Below, in pieces: positions 1-5,549 of a stretch of 6,770 bases of DNA (position 1 is its first letter; every line of letters starts with the position of its first letter). The position numbers were made by a program, and so were the translations under genes. The notes under the pieces are model-generated. The model worked only from the letters and a program-made list of their open reading frames with translations. It had not been told where the DNA came from and made no database searches. Source of the stretch: Patescibacteria group bacterium (GTDB taxonomy: Bacteria; Patescibacteriota; Saccharimonadia; CAILAD01; BJGX01); assembly GCA_009691555.1 (NCBI GenBank), contig SICB01000031.1, positions 1 to 6,770 on the forward strand. The letters are read 5' to 3'.

Positions 1-564
1 ACGCAAGAGATTTTTACACGCGAGGAGTTGATTGCGAAGTTTAGTATTGAGCGCATCCAAAAAAGCCCGGCTGTATTTGATGCCCAGAGGCTAGATTGGA
101 TGAACGGCGAATATCTCCGCAATAAACTAACCGAAGAAGAATTTATAGAGCATATCAAGCCATATATTCCAGCAGACTGGCTTGATGACCCAGATTATTT
201 CAAGAGAGTCTTAAGGCTCGATCGCGATCGAATCAAAAGGCTCGATGAAGCAAAATACATCATGGAGATCTTTTTTGAGAGGCCCATAACCGATAAGCAG
301 CTGCTTTATAAAAAAGACGACGCTAGTACAGTTGCGGGTTGGATCACCAAAACAATTACGGCCCTCGAAGCTAACGAGTTTACCCACGATAGTATCGAGA
401 AAACTCTGCGTGAGCTAACTGCCGAGCTGGGTGTAGGAGCTAGCCAGTATTTTTATGTTCTGCGGGTAGCACTGACTGGCCGCACCGAAGCGCCCGGGCT
501 ATTTGATATATTCTCTACCCTGGGGGCTGAAGAATCCCTAAAAAGACTCAAAGCTGCGCTATAA
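1..564 (+). CDS. gltX: Glutamyl-tRNA synthetase, C-terminal part (5' end outside window)
   Basis: The reading frame is open from the first base and ends at TAA (562-564), giving 187 C-terminal residues of a protein that is normally about 470-500 residues. The enzyme charges tRNA-Glu with glutamate in the cytoplasm. The segment around residues 9-40 (ELIAKFSIERIQKSP, AVFDAQRLDWMNGEYLR) is the signature that follows the KMSKS loop in bacterial GluRS. The rest is the helical anticodon-binding domain, including the closing GVGASQYFYVLRVALTGRTEAPGLFDI stretch (residues about 145-171), typical of GluRS C-termini. The Rossmann fold, HIGH and KMSKS motifs lie upstream, outside the window. A GlnRS or non-discriminating GluRS identity cannot be excluded from this part. 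The gene converges on nrdB with only 4 bases between the stop codons. A tRNA-Glu gene lies about 4 kb away, but no operon links the two. Confidence 0.93.
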   Translation, partial: TQEIFTREELIAKFSIERIQKSPAVFDAQRLDWMNGEYLRNKLTEEEFIEHIKPYIPADWLDDPDYFKRVLRLDRDRIKRLDEAKYIMEIFFERPITDKQLLYKKDDASTVAGWITKTITALEANEFTHDSIEKTLRELTAELGVGASQYFYVLRVALTGRTEAPGLFDIFSTLGAEESLKRLKAAL

Positions 565-568
565 GGGT

Positions 569-1603
569 CTATTCCCAATCTAGTGTTCCACCGGTCTGGT
601 ACTCCGTAACTCTAGTTTCAAAAAAGTTTTTCTCCTTCGATAGGTCGGCTGCCTCGCTCATCCACGGAAAAGGATTTTTGGTATGATACTGTTTTGGCAA
701 ACCAACAGCAGCCAGCCGCCTATCGGCAACGTGCTCAATGTATTGCTTGAATCCATCGGCGTTCATTCCAAAGATTCCGTTCGGAAAAACATCTTGGGCA
801 TATTTGTACTCGAGCTCGGTTGCTTGCTTTACCAAATCAACCATTCGAGTCTGAAAATCCTCAGTCCATAGCTCGGGCTGTTCTTCTTTGATGGCGTTTA
901 TCATATTGATACCAAAATTCAGGTGCTGCGATTCGTCGCGCATGATGTATTGGATCTGCTCGGCACTACCAACTAGTTTGTTTTGCCGTTGGAAGCCAAA
1001 AATCACGGCAAAACTAGAGTAAAAAAAGATGCCTTCTAGGATTAACGAAAAGATGCAGAGGTTTTCTAAAAACTTCTGATCGGTTTCGAATGTTCCGGTA
1101 TGGAAGCTATCATCAAAAATACCTTCATTAAAGGTCAAAATAAACTTGGCCTTACTAAAGTGCGAAGACTTTTCGCGGTACATATTGAATATTTTTCCGC
1201 CATCTAAGCCCAGGCTCTCGACGATGTATTGGTAGGCGTGTGTATGAATCGCCTCCTCGTAGGATTGACGCAGCAGGTACATTCGGCACTCCGGGCTGGT
1301 AACGTGCTTATAAAGGGCCAATACGAGGTTATTGGCTGCTATTGAGTCGGCAGTAGTAAAAAACCCCAGCGCGGTCTCAAAGGCCTGGCGTTCGTCGGCA
1401 GTTAGCTGGTCGGACTTCCAGAGCTCGATATCGTCTTGCATGGCAATCTCGGTAGGCAGCCAGTGGTTAGCATTGCCGGCCAAATAAGCATCCCAGGCAA
1501 AATTATGCTTCATTGGGTGCAATTGTATGACATCGGCATCCTCGCCATTAATGATTCGGCGTTTATTGATATCGGGTCTGGTTTCGGACATTTTTAGTGA
1601 CAT
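569..1603 (-). CDS. nrdB: Class I ribonucleotide reductase small (beta, R2) subunit
   Basis: This is the 344-residue radical-generating subunit, which partners NrdA to reduce ribonucleoside diphosphates to dNDPs. All six metal ligands are visible: D86, E117, H120 (motif EEAIHTHAYQYI), E190 (LEGIFFYSSFA), E224 and H227 (RDESQHLNF). The radical tyrosine is present as Y124, four residues after H120. W48 (HWLPTEI) and Y335 in the C-terminal tail match the ends of the radical-transfer path; the tail ends GGTLDWE. The general layout (about 345 residues, EEAIHTH, FFYSSFA) resembles the chlamydial R2c group more than E. coli NrdB (376 residues), but R2c proteins carry Phe or another residue at the tyrosine position. 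The ATG at 1603 has an AAAAGGAG site 7 bases upstream (1611-1618). The stop is TAG. The gene lies 70 bases after nrdA with no terminator between, so the two are probably co-transcribed. Confidence 0.96.
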   Translation of the reverse strand: MSLKMSETRPDINKRRIINGEDADVIQLHPMKHNFAWDAYLAGNANHWLPTEIAMQDDIELWKSDQLTADERQAFETALGFFTTADSIAANNLVLALYKHVTSPECRMYLLRQSYEEAIHTHAYQYIVESLGLDGGKIFNMYREKSSHFSKAKFILTFNEGIFDDSFHTGTFETDQKFLENLCIFSLILEGIFFYSSFAVIFGFQRQNKLVGSAEQIQYIMRDESQHLNFGINMINAIKEEQPELWTEDFQTRMVDLVKQATELEYKYAQDVFPNGIFGMNADGFKQYIEHVADRRLAAVGLPKQYHTKNPFPWMSEAADLSKEKNFFETRVTEYQTGGTLDWE

Positions 1604-1610
1604 TTGAATA

Positions 1611-1618
1611 CTCCTTTT
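1611..1618 (-). promoter_or_regulatory. Shine-Dalgarno site of nrdB
   Basis: The minus strand reads AAAAGGAG, followed by 7 bases and the ATG at 1603-1601. This supports the start at MSLKMSETRPD rather than the second ATG four codons later. Confidence 0.8.
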
Positions 1619-1673
1619 GTTTTAATTATGGTTTGAAAGTTACAAGACATAGCTACGCTGACGGTTGGCATTG

Positions 1674-4400
1674 TTACTGGCCCTCAACTTTCGCTTCGCT
1701 GGCGTTGGCATTGCTGATTTCTCGCTTGTGAGTCGATCCGAACTCGGCGGTATCGACGGTCGATTTTTCGACCTGAGAAATTGCCAGACTGCGCAGGTAG
1801 TAGGTAGTCTTGAGGCCTTGGTTCCAAGCGGCGATATAAATATCGCTGAGCTGTTTGCCGCTCACTCCTTGCACGAAGATATTAAAGCTCTGGCTCTGGT
1901 CGATCCATTTACCCCGATGTGCCGTAATTTTGATGAGGTTCATCGAGTTTATTTCGAACACTTCCTTGTACTTGGCGCGCAGCTTTTCGGGTATTTCGGT
2001 AATCTTTTGAATCGAGCCATCGTGGAACTTGATTTTTTTGACCATCGTCTCGTTCCACAGCTTAAGCTCCTTAAGGTCTTCGATAAGGTAGGAGTTGATG
2101 ACAGTAAAGTCGCCGCTCATATTTGATTTGACATACAAATTTTTGTAAATCGGCTCAATACACGGGTAGCAGCCGGCGATATTGGCAATCGATGCGGTTG
2201 GGGCAATTGCCATGGTATTAGAATTGCGCATGCCGTTTTTCTTGACGTGCGACTTGACGTAGCGCCAATCGAGCTTGCCGCCTCTTTTGACATCAATCTT
2301 ACGTCCACGCTCTTTTTCGAGCAAATCAATTGTGTCGGCCGGGAAGATGCCCCTATCCCATTTTGAACCCTTGAAGCTCTTGTAGGCTCCGCGCTCCTTG
2401 GCAAGCTTACTTGAGCCGAGGATTGCGTGGTAGCTAATTAGCTCCATCGACTCGTCGGCAAACTCCGTCGCCCTTGGTGAGTCAAAATTAATATCGAGCA
2501 TATAGAGTGCATCCTGGAAGCCCATAATGCCCAGCCCGACTGGTCGATGCTTCAGGTTAGAGGTTTCGCACTCTTTGGTGGTGTAATAGCAAATATCAAT
2601 GACGTTATCGAGCATCCGCATGGCTTTTTCGGTAGTGTTTTCAATCAGCTCCTTGTCGAGTTTGCCATTTTTGATGTGCTTTGCCATATTGATTGACCCC
2701 AGGTTGCAAACGGCAGTTTCGTCGGCCGAGTTATTGAGAGTAATCTCAGTACACAGGTTGGAGTTGTGGATAACTCCGGTGTGGTCTTGAGGGTTGCGCA
2801 CATTGCAGGCATCCTTGAAAGTAATCCAGGGGTGTCCGGTTTCAAATAACATCGTCAGCATCTTGCGCCAGAGTTGGACGGCAGGGATGCGCTTAAAGAG
2901 TTTGATTTTGCCTTGGTCAGCCATTTGCTCGTACTCTTCGTAGCGCTTTTTGAAGGCCTTGCCGTAGAGGTGGTGCAGATCTGGTGTTTCGTCAGAGCTA
3001 AACAGCGTCCAGTCTTGATTACCGGTAACGCGCTCCATAAATAGGTCCGGCACCCAATTGGCGGTGTTCATATCGTGGGTACGGCGGCGTTCGTCGCCAG
3101 TATTTTTGCGCAGCTCCAAAAAATCCTCGATGTCTAAATGCCAAGTTTCGAGGTAGGCACAGGTAGCGCCCTTGCGCTTGCCAGAGCGACTAATCGCCAC
3201 CGTCGTGTCGTTCATAATTTTAAGAAAAGGCACCACGCCTTGGGAGGGAATATTAATGGCCTTAATCAGCGAGCCGGTACCGCGGATGTTGGTCCAGTCG
3301 GTAGCGATACCACCGGAGTACTTGCTCATGAGGGCGTTGTCGAGATAAACCTTAAAGATATGTTTTAGGTCGTCCTCGACGGTATTTAAGAAACACGAGC
3401 TAAGCTGAGGCTTGGCCGTACCAGAGTGGAACAGGGTAGGGGTGGAGGGTACATAGCGCAAAGTCGAGAGCACATCGTAAAACTCCATGGCCCACTTGTC
3501 TTTGTCTTTTTTCTCGGCAATCGCCAGGCCCATGGCGATACGCATCCAGAATATCTGTGGGACTTCGAGCCGTTGTCCGCGGCCTAGAGATTGCACAAAG
3601 TAGCGATCGTGGAGCATGTCGAGACCCATAAAGTCTATTAGGTGGTCGCGCTCTGGTTTGATGTGCTCAGATAGTAGCTTGAGGTTAAAGGCGCTCAGGC
3701 GCTTATCGAGGCGACCGTCTTTTATGGTATCGGTAATAAAGCCTATGAAAGTCTTTTTGTAAGCTTCATCAAAATCCGTGCGGTTGGTCTTGCCTAAAAC
3801 TTCTTTATAAACTTTACGAAGCAGTAGCCTTGAGGCAAGCTTAGAGTAGAGCGGATCGCGCTCAATTTGAGCCTTGGCGCCCATTATCATACTATCCTCG
3901 AGCTCATCGAAGGTAATACCGTCATACAGGCTAGCTTTAACAGCCTGGGCGATGTCATCGAGGTCGAGCTCGTCGGCGATATCGTCAGCAGCTTCTAATA
4001 ATTCCTTGACGAGCTTAGCGTAGCTAAAGTTTTCGAGGCTACCATCGGGCATCGTGACTTTAAGGTTGCTCTGCTCGAGCTTTTCGGCCGAGCGAGCCGA
4101 TTCGGCAGCACGAATCGCTTTGTGGGTTTCGCGGTAGAGTATAAAGCTACGGACCGTTTTGTAGTGTCCGGAGCGCATTAGCTCTTGCTCAATGAGGTCT
4201 TGCAAGCCCTCGACGTCTGGGGCGCCGTTTTGAAATAGTGCTTCAGCCTGAACAATAACTTCGGTTACAACGGCCGCAATGTCTGAATTGGTCGCTTCGG
4301 TGCCAACCGACTCGCTAGCCTTACCAATGGCAATCTCAATTCGGGACCTATCAAAATCCACCATCTGACCGTTACGCTTTCTGATCTGAACAAACCCCAT
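1674..4400 (-). CDS. nrdA: Class I ribonucleotide reductase large (alpha, R1) subunit
   Basis: This 908-residue catalytic subunit reduces ribonucleotides using the NrdB radical. An N-terminal ATP-cone (residues about 3-98, beginning VQIRKRNGQ) is followed by a second ATP-cone-like domain (about 113-202, KVTMPDGSLENFSYAKL), then the reductase barrel. Catalytic residues are visible: C336 (PQLSSCFL) and C565 (AVCNLGSIN) form the substrate-reducing pair, with N548, the thiyl C550 and E552 in NSNLCTEI. Y867-Y868 (KTTYYLRS) match the radical-transfer tyrosines. The tail ends REISNANASEAKVEGQ and has no cysteine; the last cysteines are C744 and C747, so the usual C-terminal shuttle pair is absent. 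The frame stays open upstream to 4550, but the ATG at 4400 is chosen for its AAGGAGG site, for the family match starting at its third residue, and because the predicted promoter lies at 4459-4487, inside the upstream extension. The stop is TAA. It is the first gene of an nrdA-nrdB operon. Confidence 0.96.
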   Translation of the reverse strand: MGFVQIRKRNGQMVDFDRSRIEIAIGKASESVGTEATNSDIAAVVTEVIVQAEALFQNGAPDVEGLQDLIEQELMRSGHYKTVRSFILYRETHKAIRAAESARSAEKLEQSNLKVTMPDGSLENFSYAKLVKELLEAADDIADELDLDDIAQAVKASLYDGITFDELEDSMIMGAKAQIERDPLYSKLASRLLLRKVYKEVLGKTNRTDFDEAYKKTFIGFITDTIKDGRLDKRLSAFNLKLLSEHIKPERDHLIDFMGLDMLHDRYFVQSLGRGQRLEVPQIFWMRIAMGLAIAEKKDKDKWAMEFYDVLSTLRYVPSTPTLFHSGTAKPQLSSCFLNTVEDDLKHIFKVYLDNALMSKYSGGIATDWTNIRGTGSLIKAINIPSQGVVPFLKIMNDTTVAISRSGKRKGATCAYLETWHLDIEDFLELRKNTGDERRRTHDMNTANWVPDLFMERVTGNQDWTLFSSDETPDLHHLYGKAFKKRYEEYEQMADQGKIKLFKRIPAVQLWRKMLTMLFETGHPWITFKDACNVRNPQDHTGVIHNSNLCTEITLNNSADETAVCNLGSINMAKHIKNGKLDKELIENTTEKAMRMLDNVIDICYYTTKECETSNLKHRPVGLGIMGFQDALYMLDINFDSPRATEFADESMELISYHAILGSSKLAKERGAYKSFKGSKWDRGIFPADTIDLLEKERGRKIDVKRGGKLDWRYVKSHVKKNGMRNSNTMAIAPTASIANIAGCYPCIEPIYKNLYVKSNMSGDFTVINSYLIEDLKELKLWNETMVKKIKFHDGSIQKITEIPEKLRAKYKEVFEINSMNLIKITAHRGKWIDQSQSFNIFVQGVSGKQLSDIYIAAWNQGLKTTYYLRSLAISQVEKSTVDTAEFGSTHKREISNANASEAKVEGQ

Positions 4401-4405
4401 TTCAC

Positions 4406-4412
4406 CCTCCTT
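4406..4412 (-). promoter_or_regulatory. Shine-Dalgarno site of nrdA
   Basis: The minus strand reads AAGGAGG, then GTGAA, then the ATG at 4400-4398. This near-perfect site fixes the nrdA start and excludes the 50-codon upstream extension of the frame. Confidence 0.85.
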
Positions 4413-4423
4413 GTTGTTATTTA

Positions 4424-4439
4424 TGTCTGTATTTAGTGT
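4424..4439 (-). promoter_or_regulatory. Putative NrdR box, proximal
   Basis: The minus strand reads ACACTAAATACAGACA. The left half, ACACTAAAT, matches 8 of 9 positions of the NrdR-box half ACACTATAT; the right half is degenerate. It lies about 13 bases downstream of the predicted nrdA transcription start, inside the 5' leader. The match was made by eye against the general palindromic NrdR consensus, without a scored matrix. Confidence 0.5.
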
Positions 4440-4456
4440 TACAAAGCTCTTGTGCT

Positions 4457-4472
4457 CCACTATATACGGGCT
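4457..4472 (-). promoter_or_regulatory. Putative NrdR box, distal, overlapping the -10
   Basis: The minus strand reads AGCCCGTATATAGTGG. The right part, TATATAGTGG, matches the NrdR-box half TATATAGTGT in all but the last base. It contains the predicted -10 hexamer TATAGT. It is offset from the proximal box by 33 bases, near the roughly three-helical-turn (31-32 bp) spacing usual for NrdR box pairs. NrdR is the ATP/dATP-sensing repressor of ribonucleotide reductase genes, and its gene is not in this window. Confidence 0.55.
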
Positions 4473-4487
4473 TTTAGTTATGGTCAA
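4459..4487 (-). promoter_or_regulatory. Predicted sigma-70-type promoter of nrdAB
   Basis: On the minus strand, TTGACC (4487-4482, 5 of 6 to TTGACA) is followed by a 17-base spacer and TATAGT (4464-4459, 5 of 6 to TATAAT). The expected start is near 4452, giving a leader of about 50 bases that includes the nrdA ribosome binding site. Confidence 0.75.
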
Positions 4488-4629
4488 CGTGTTTTTTTTA
4501 CCACACCACGATTGGCTTATCACCAGACCATAATTATAAAAAAAAGCCATGCTACTACGAACCTAAACACGAAAAAACCCCTCATTTACCATCTCTTCGT
4601 TCAATAAACTTTTCTTAATAACAATAATA

Positions 4630-4649
4630 CGCCAATATAAGCATTGGCG
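4630..4649. repeat. Perfect 7-bp inverted repeat with 6-base loop
   Basis: CGCCAAT (4630-4636) and ATTGGCG (4643-4649) are exact complements around ATAAGC. There is no T-run on the plus strand and only a loosely T-rich stretch on the minus strand, so it is unlikely to be an efficient terminator. It lies about 60 bases upstream of the tRNA -10 and could be an operator-like dyad or a chance palindrome. Confidence 0.4.
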
Positions 4650-4685
4650 CCAGAACTATCAAAAAGCCTAATTTGGTGTTGTGGC

Positions 4686-4714
4686 TAGTAAAACTGATCG
4701 AAAAATATTATAAT
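4686..4714 (+). promoter_or_regulatory. Predicted promoter of tRNA-Glu
   Basis: A consensus TATAAT lies at 4709-4714. At a 17-base spacing the -35 would be TAGTAA (4686-4691), which is a poor match, so the promoter rests mainly on the perfect -10 and its placement. The expected start is about 4720-4722, only 2-4 bases before the mature tRNA 5' end. Confidence 0.6.
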
Positions 4715-4723
4715 ACATCTGTT

Positions 4724-4798
4724 GGTCCCATCGTCTAACGGTTAGGACACCAGATTCTCAATCTGGCAATGCGGGTTCGATTCCCGCTGGGATCACCA
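4724..4798 (+). tRNA. tRNA-Glu (anticodon CTC), CCA encoded
   Basis: A complete cloverleaf can be drawn. The acceptor stem is GGTCCCA with TGGGATC (one G-T pair), the D stem GTCT with GGAC, the anticodon stem CCAGA with TCTGG around loop TTCTCAA, and the T stem GCGGG with CCCGC around TTCGATT. Anticodon CTC reads GAG (Glu). Discriminator A and an encoded CCA complete the 75 bases. It stands alone, with a -10 box directly upstream and an intrinsic terminator that starts right after the CCA. It delivers glutamate via the GltX enzyme whose gene ends at 564. A tRNA-Glu(TTC) for GAA codons would be expected elsewhere in the genome. Confidence 0.97.
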
Positions 4799-4831
4799 AA
4801 AAAAGCCCACAGTCATTTGTGGGCTTTTTTT
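4799..4831 (+). terminator. Intrinsic terminator of tRNA-Glu
   Basis: AGCCCACA (4804-4811) pairs perfectly with TGTGGGCT (4818-4825) around a 6-base loop, followed by a run of Ts to 4831. The stem is extended by A-T pairs from the A-run that follows the CCA end. The A-run on the left means it could also terminate minus-strand transcription. Confidence 0.92.
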
Positions 4832-4883
4832 GGTCGAACTCGGCAAGATCACGGAAGTCGCTTGGATTGATAGCGACAGACGA

Positions 4884-4915
4884 GAAAATAAAAAACCCCT
4901 ATTTTACTAGGGGTT
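4884..4915 (-). terminator. Intrinsic terminator for the minus-strand gene at 5016-5420
   Basis: AACCCCTA (4894-4901) and TAGGGGTT (4908-4915) form a perfect 8-bp stem with a 6-base loop. Read on the minus strand the hairpin is followed by TTTTTATTTTC. It lies about 100 bases after the stop of the small secreted-protein gene and is the natural end of that transcript. Confidence 0.88.
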
Positions 4916-4917
4916 AA

Positions 4918-4960
4918 TATGAGCTTATCGAGTTTTTTTACTTGTCGAGAGCAGCTCATA
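4918..4960 (-). repeat. 8-bp inverted repeat in the 3' untranslated region
   Basis: TATGAGCT (4918-4925) and AGCTCATA (4953-4960) are exact complements 27 bases apart. Between and within them lies a 9-base direct repeat with one mismatch (CTTATCGAG at 4924-4932, CTTGTCGAG at 4941-4949). It sits directly upstream, in transcript order, of the terminator hairpin at 4894-4915 and could form a second stem in the same 3' end. I do not know a function for it. Confidence 0.35.
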
Positions 4961-5015
4961 GATGATTCGAACAACGTGGGACGGGTCGAGCGTTCCGATA
5001 CTAGTGGTGCCAGAC

Positions 5016-5420
5016 CTAGCGGCCGATTCCGACCGAAGCGTGATGAGTAGCACACTTGCCACTATCTAGCTCGACACTCTCAGTACTATAGTTATAGTAC
5101 TTTGTCGGCTCAACCACCCGGACGTCTGAGCAGTGGATGTCGCCACCTTCAGTCCAGCTCGCCAAGAGCGGGCCATTGTTTACACGGTAAACCCTGATAT
5201 TCTCTATATCAGAGTTGGTTTGTCTGGCATAGGCTGTAAGCTCGCGGGTACTGATCACAACGCTCTCTGAGCTGGCGTTGGCCGAAGTAAAGCCAACAAC
5301 GACCATACAGCCTAGCGCAAAACCCACTAGTATCACTGGGATTATGGCCAACTTGCTCGTTTTGGGGCAAAGCCTCTGCTCGTGGCCGGGATCTTTGCCC
5401 TCTACTACATTGTCTATCAT
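5016..5420 (-). CDS. Small secreted or membrane-anchored protein of unknown function
   Basis: The product is 134 residues and I do not recognise a family. Residues 1-23 are polar with K20 and K23 close to the membrane segment. Residues 24-45 (LAIIPVILVGFALGCMVVVGFT) are a strong hydrophobic helix followed by SANASS, which offers an AxA-type signal peptidase site after A49. It may therefore be a secreted protein of about 85 residues or a single-pass anchored one. The exported part has two cysteines, C97 and C123, able to form one disulfide, and is rich in charged and aromatic residues (YYNYSTESVELDSGKC). The ATG at 5420 is preceded by a perfect AGGAGGT, 3 bases away, and by a good promoter. 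An intrinsic terminator follows the TAG stop, so it is a monocistronic unit and very likely a real gene. It is divergent from idi. Confidence 0.8.
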   Translation of the reverse strand: MIDNVVEGKDPGHEQRLCPKTSKLAIIPVILVGFALGCMVVVGFTSANASSESVVISTRELTAYARQTNSDIENIRVYRVNNGPLLASWTEGGDIHCSDVRVVEPTKYYNYSTESVELDSGKCATHHASVGIGR

Positions 5421-5423
5421 TTT

Positions 5424-5430
5424 ACCTCCT
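5424..5430 (-). promoter_or_regulatory. Shine-Dalgarno site of the small secreted-protein gene
   Basis: The minus strand reads AGGAGGT, then AAA, then the ATG at 5420-5418. This consensus site is strong evidence that the gene is translated. Its last five bases, GAGGT, are complementary to ACCTC in the leader hairpin at 5450-5465. Confidence 0.82.
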
Positions 5431-5449
5431 AGTTGTGGGAACGTACGCT

Positions 5450-5465
5450 GAGGTCCTAAAACCTC
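5450..5465 (-). promoter_or_regulatory. Leader hairpin upstream of the small secreted-protein gene
   Basis: On the minus strand GAGGT (5465-5461) can pair with ACCTC (5454-5450) around a 6-base loop. The same ACCTC can instead pair with GAGGT of the ribosome binding site (5428-5424). The two 5-bp helices are mutually exclusive. This is a structural observation only; no ligand or regulator is implied by the sequence. Confidence 0.35.
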
Positions 5466-5477
5466 GAATCGTTCGCT

Positions 5478-5506
5478 ACTATAACGTTTTATAGCTCAAA
5501 TAGCAA
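5478..5506 (-). promoter_or_regulatory. Predicted promoter of the small secreted-protein gene
   Basis: On the minus strand TTGCTA (5506-5501, 4 of 6 to consensus) is followed by a 17-base spacer and TATAGT (5483-5478, 5 of 6). The -10 hexamer and the spacing are identical to those of the nrdA promoter. The expected start is near 5471, giving a leader of about 50 bases. Confidence 0.65.
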
Positions 5507-5532
5507 CGAATAATTCTTTTTGAGAAATATCA

Positions 5533-5541
5533 TGGTAAAAT
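5533..5541 (+). promoter_or_regulatory. Predicted extended -10 promoter of idi
   Basis: TGG followed by TAAAAT (5536-5541) matches an extended -10 element. No convincing -35 is seen 16-18 bases upstream. Transcription would begin about 5548-5550, at or next to the idi ATG, so the mRNA would be leaderless. This fits the absence of a Shine-Dalgarno site before idi. Confidence 0.45.
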
Positions 5542-5549
5542 ATCATAAA

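Larger units (their letters stand above)
4401..4723. other. Intergenic region between nrdA and tRNA-Glu
   Basis: This 323-base region is between divergent transcription units. The nrdA side (4401-4487) holds the leader, ribosome binding site, two NrdR-like boxes and promoter. The tRNA side (4686-4723) holds the tRNA promoter. Between them, about 4490-4680 is AT-rich and contains one perfect inverted repeat (4630-4649). I see no supported coding sequence in it. The part up to 4550 is open in the nrdA frame but encodes no family-like residues. Confidence 0.75.

Noticed and set aside
1665..2126. A 153-codon plus-strand frame opposite the 3' end of nrdA
   Set aside because: It is the mirror of a conserved coding region on the other strand, with no start signal and no recognisable product.
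4401..4550. A 50-codon N-terminal extension of nrdA starting at ATG 4550
   Set aside because: The extension shows no family-like sequence, contains the predicted promoter and NrdR-like boxes, and is bypassed by a perfect ribosome binding site just before the ATG at 4400.
4849..5055. A 68-codon open frame on the minus strand
   Set aside because: It runs through the terminator hairpin and T-run and overlaps the better-supported gene at 5016-5420. It has no ribosome binding site worth noting and a low-complexity, protein-unlike sequence.
5520..5549. Upstream starts of idi at TTG 5520 or ATG 5532
   Set aside because: They would add residues unmatched in the family, lack a ribosome binding site, and lie at or before the predicted -10 element.
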